From contig JAUWQC010000050.1 in NCBI GenBank assembly GCA_030611285.1, positions 1 through 7,028 on the forward strand: a stretch of 7,028 bases of DNA. The letters are read 5' to 3'. The notes beneath the pieces were generated by a model. The model ran no database searches and had not been told where the DNA came from. It saw only the letters and a list, made by a program, of their open reading frames with translations. This DNA is from a bacterium. Its GTDB lineage: Bacteria; Actinomycetota; Humimicrobiia; Humimicrobiales; Humimicrobiaceae. This document shows positions 5,722 to 7,028 of this stretch, piece after piece. The position numbers and the translations under genes were made by a program. Each line of letters opens with the position of its first letter. Positions within the stretch are counted from its first letter, which is position 1.

Positions 5722-5732
5722 TAAGGAGGTGA
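5722..5732 (+). promoter_or_regulatory. Orphan extended Shine-Dalgarno sequence in leader 2
   Basis: TAAGGAGGTGA is an 11-base complement of the 16S 3' tail. No ATG follows at a usable distance. The nearest start-like codon is TTG 5748-5750, 15 bases on; it is in frame with the binding protein and would add 20 residues. The dedicated AAAGGAGG at 5791-5798 makes the ATG at 5808 the better start, leaving this motif without a gene, as in leader 1. Confidence 0.55.
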
Positions 5733-5807
5733 GCTCTAAACCAAAAATTGTTTCCTTTTCTTTACTTTTTTCTTAGATTAATAAAAATTAAAGGAGGATA
5801 TTTTTTA

Positions 5808-7028
5808 ATGTTAATCAGTAAAAAGACCTTAATTTTAACTTTAATGCTAACTTTTATTTTTGTTTTGGCTATCAGTAGTGGTATATATGCTGCCGAAAAA
5901 GTATTAGTCATCGGGATGGATACCAGCCCTATAGTCTCTTTAGATCCGGCTAAAGCCTATGAATTTGAGGGAAGCTGGATATTAGATAATGTATATGATA
6001 AACTGGTCAGATTCAAACCCGGCTCAGCCAGTGAAATTGAACCTGCAATAGCAGAATCGTGGGAATTTTCCGATAAGACTATAACCTTTACTATAAGAGA
6101 AGGAGCAAAATTCTCCAATGGTGATCCGGTAGATGCTGAAGCAGTAGCCTATTCATTAAAGAGGGTAGTTAAATTAGCTCAAGCCCCCTCATGGGTAATT
6201 ACTCAATTTGGCATAACCGAAGATTCTATAAAAGCTATTGGTAATAAAGTCCAGATAACTATGGACCAGGCTTATTCCCCCAGTTTAGTTCTTTCCTGTA
6301 TGACCTATTCCGTTACCGGAACTGTTAATCCGAAGATTGCCGAAGAGCATGATGTAGAAGGGGATATGGGAATGGCTTATCTAACAGAACATTCGGTAGG
6401 AAGTGGTCCTTATAAGTTAGTCAGCTGGGAGAGAAACCAGAAGATAATCTTTGAACGCAACGAATATTATTGGGGACCTAAACCAGAAATGGATAAGTTA
6501 ATAATAGTAGATATACCCGAATCATCCAGTCAGCTCCTCCAACTTAAAGGTGGCACTATCGATCTTGCCTGGAACCTCGAACAAGATCAGATTCCGGATG
6601 TAGAGAAGACCAAAGGACTCTACACCATCTCCAAACCCCAATTCAAGCTGATATACTTTGCAATGAATGGACAAAATCCACCAACAGATAATGTCCTGGT
6701 TAGAAGGGCCGTCAAATCTGCCATAGACACCGAGGCAATTATGAAAGCCATAGGAGGTGGCGTAATCGAACTCCATACCTTCATCCCTAAAGGGATGTTC
6801 GGTTACTACGATGGAGAAGAATTCCCCTATAATCCCGAGAAGGCCAAAGAGTTATTAGCCGAAGCCGGCTATCCGGATGGTTTTGAAGTAACCTTAACTG
6901 TTCCTGATTTCTTATCCACCGAAGGAACAGTGGTCAAATCCTATCTTGAACAGGTTGGGATAAAGACTAATCTGGAGGTAATTGCTTACACCACCCTCTT
7001 AGGTAAATATAGAAAACAGGGATTAGAG
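5808..7028 (+). CDS. Second ABC transporter substrate-binding protein, family 5 (3' partial)
   Basis: ATG 5808 follows AAAGGAGG (5791-5798) by nine bases, and the frame stays open for 407 codons to the window edge. It is a second SBP_bac_5 protein; relatives have about 500-530 residues, so roughly the last fifth is missing. Residues 1 to about 28 are a Sec signal peptide (MLISKK, hydrophobic core, GIYA before AEKV) without a lipobox cysteine. Family marks are MDTSPIVSLDPAKAYEFEG at the mature N-terminus, ITFTIREGAKFSNGDPV, SVGSGPYKLVSWERNQ at about 196-211, VLVRRAVKSAID and YNPEKAKELLAEAGYPDGF. It is only distantly similar to the first binding protein, so they are separate paralogues and not a recent gene duplication, even though their leaders match closely. 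It probably heads a second importer operon beyond the window. Ligand unknown. Confidence 0.93.
   Translation, partial: MLISKKTLILTLMLTFIFVLAISSGIYAAEKVLVIGMDTSPIVSLDPAKAYEFEGSWILDNVYDKLVRFKPGSASEIEPAIAESWEFSDKTITFTIREGAKFSNGDPVDAEAVAYSLKRVVKLAQAPSWVITQFGITEDSIKAIGNKVQITMDQAYSPSLVLSCMTYSVTGTVNPKIAEEHDVEGDMGMAYLTEHSVGSGPYKLVSWERNQKIIFERNEYYWGPKPEMDKLIIVDIPESSSQLLQLKGGTIDLAWNLEQDQIPDVEKTKGLYTISKPQFKLIYFAMNGQNPPTDNVLVRRAVKSAIDTEAIMKAIGGGVIELHTFIPKGMFGYYDGEEFPYNPEKAKELLAEAGYPDGFEVTLTVPDFLSTEGTVVKSYLEQVGIKTNLEVIAYTTLLGKYRKQGLE

Larger units (their letters stand above)
5512..5807 (+). other. Intergenic leader region of the second binding-protein gene
   Basis: This stretch holds the possible iadA terminator, the second duplicated leader block (5586-5679), a 7-bp hairpin (5685-5702), an orphan extended Shine-Dalgarno sequence (5722-5732) and the functional AAAGGAGG at 5791-5798. 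A small open frame from GTG 5585 reads 24 codons to TAG 5657-5659. It contains RYTQNLKTSFGYD and matches the micro-ORF of the first leader, but it lacks a good ribosome-binding site. No full gene is present. Confidence 0.6.

Noticed and set aside
5748..5807. N-terminal extension of the second binding protein from TTG 5748
   Set aside because: It would put 20 extra residues before a complete signal peptide, and the strong AAAGGAGG at 5791-5798 points to ATG 5808.
6522..6776. 84-codon reverse-strand frame at the right end
   Set aside because: It is opposite the continuous 407-codon binding-protein frame starting at 5808, which has a signal peptide, family motifs and a good ribosome-binding site.

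Overview
The window looks like part of the chromosome of a low-G+C anaerobic bacterium with many peptide/oligosaccharide-type ABC importers. Both substrate-binding proteins have ordinary Sec signal peptides and no lipobox cysteine. This suits a cell with an outer membrane (for example Atribacterota, Thermotogota, Synergistota or Halanaerobiales-like lineages) better than a typical monoderm Firmicute. I cannot fix the phylum from this sequence; an Atribacterota-like origin is only an impression.

Layout. Positions 1-123 are open in one forward frame and probably hold the C-terminus of an upstream gene. A degenerate 7-bp tandem repeat follows (about 131-225), then a roughly 360-base leader region. 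The first transporter operon comes next: a family-5 solute-binding protein (589-2136), a DppB-type permease (2224-3192) and a DppC-type permease (3185-4078, 8-bp overlap). No ATPase gene is present. After a 227-base AT-rich gap lies iadA, isoaspartyl dipeptidase (4306-5511), with every known catalytic and metal-binding residue. After a second leader region (5512-5807), a second family-5 solute-binding protein starts at 5808 and runs off the right edge.

How the genes fit together. The first importer probably delivers short peptides to the cytoplasm, and IadA hydrolyses those that begin with a beta-linked (iso)aspartyl residue. This makes the block a candidate isoaspartyl-dipeptide uptake and salvage module. 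The energising ATPases must be encoded elsewhere or beyond the window.

Most unusual points. (1) A block of about 93 bp is duplicated upstream of both binding-protein genes (383-474 and 5586-5679; 82 of 95 aligned columns identical by hand). Each copy is followed by a near-complete complement of the 16S anti-Shine-Dalgarno tail that lies far from any usable start codon. (2) A perfect 13-bp inverted repeat between the binding protein and the first permease sits exactly between a strong ribosome-binding site and the permease ATG. It could dampen downstream expression or act as a folded spacer bringing the two together.
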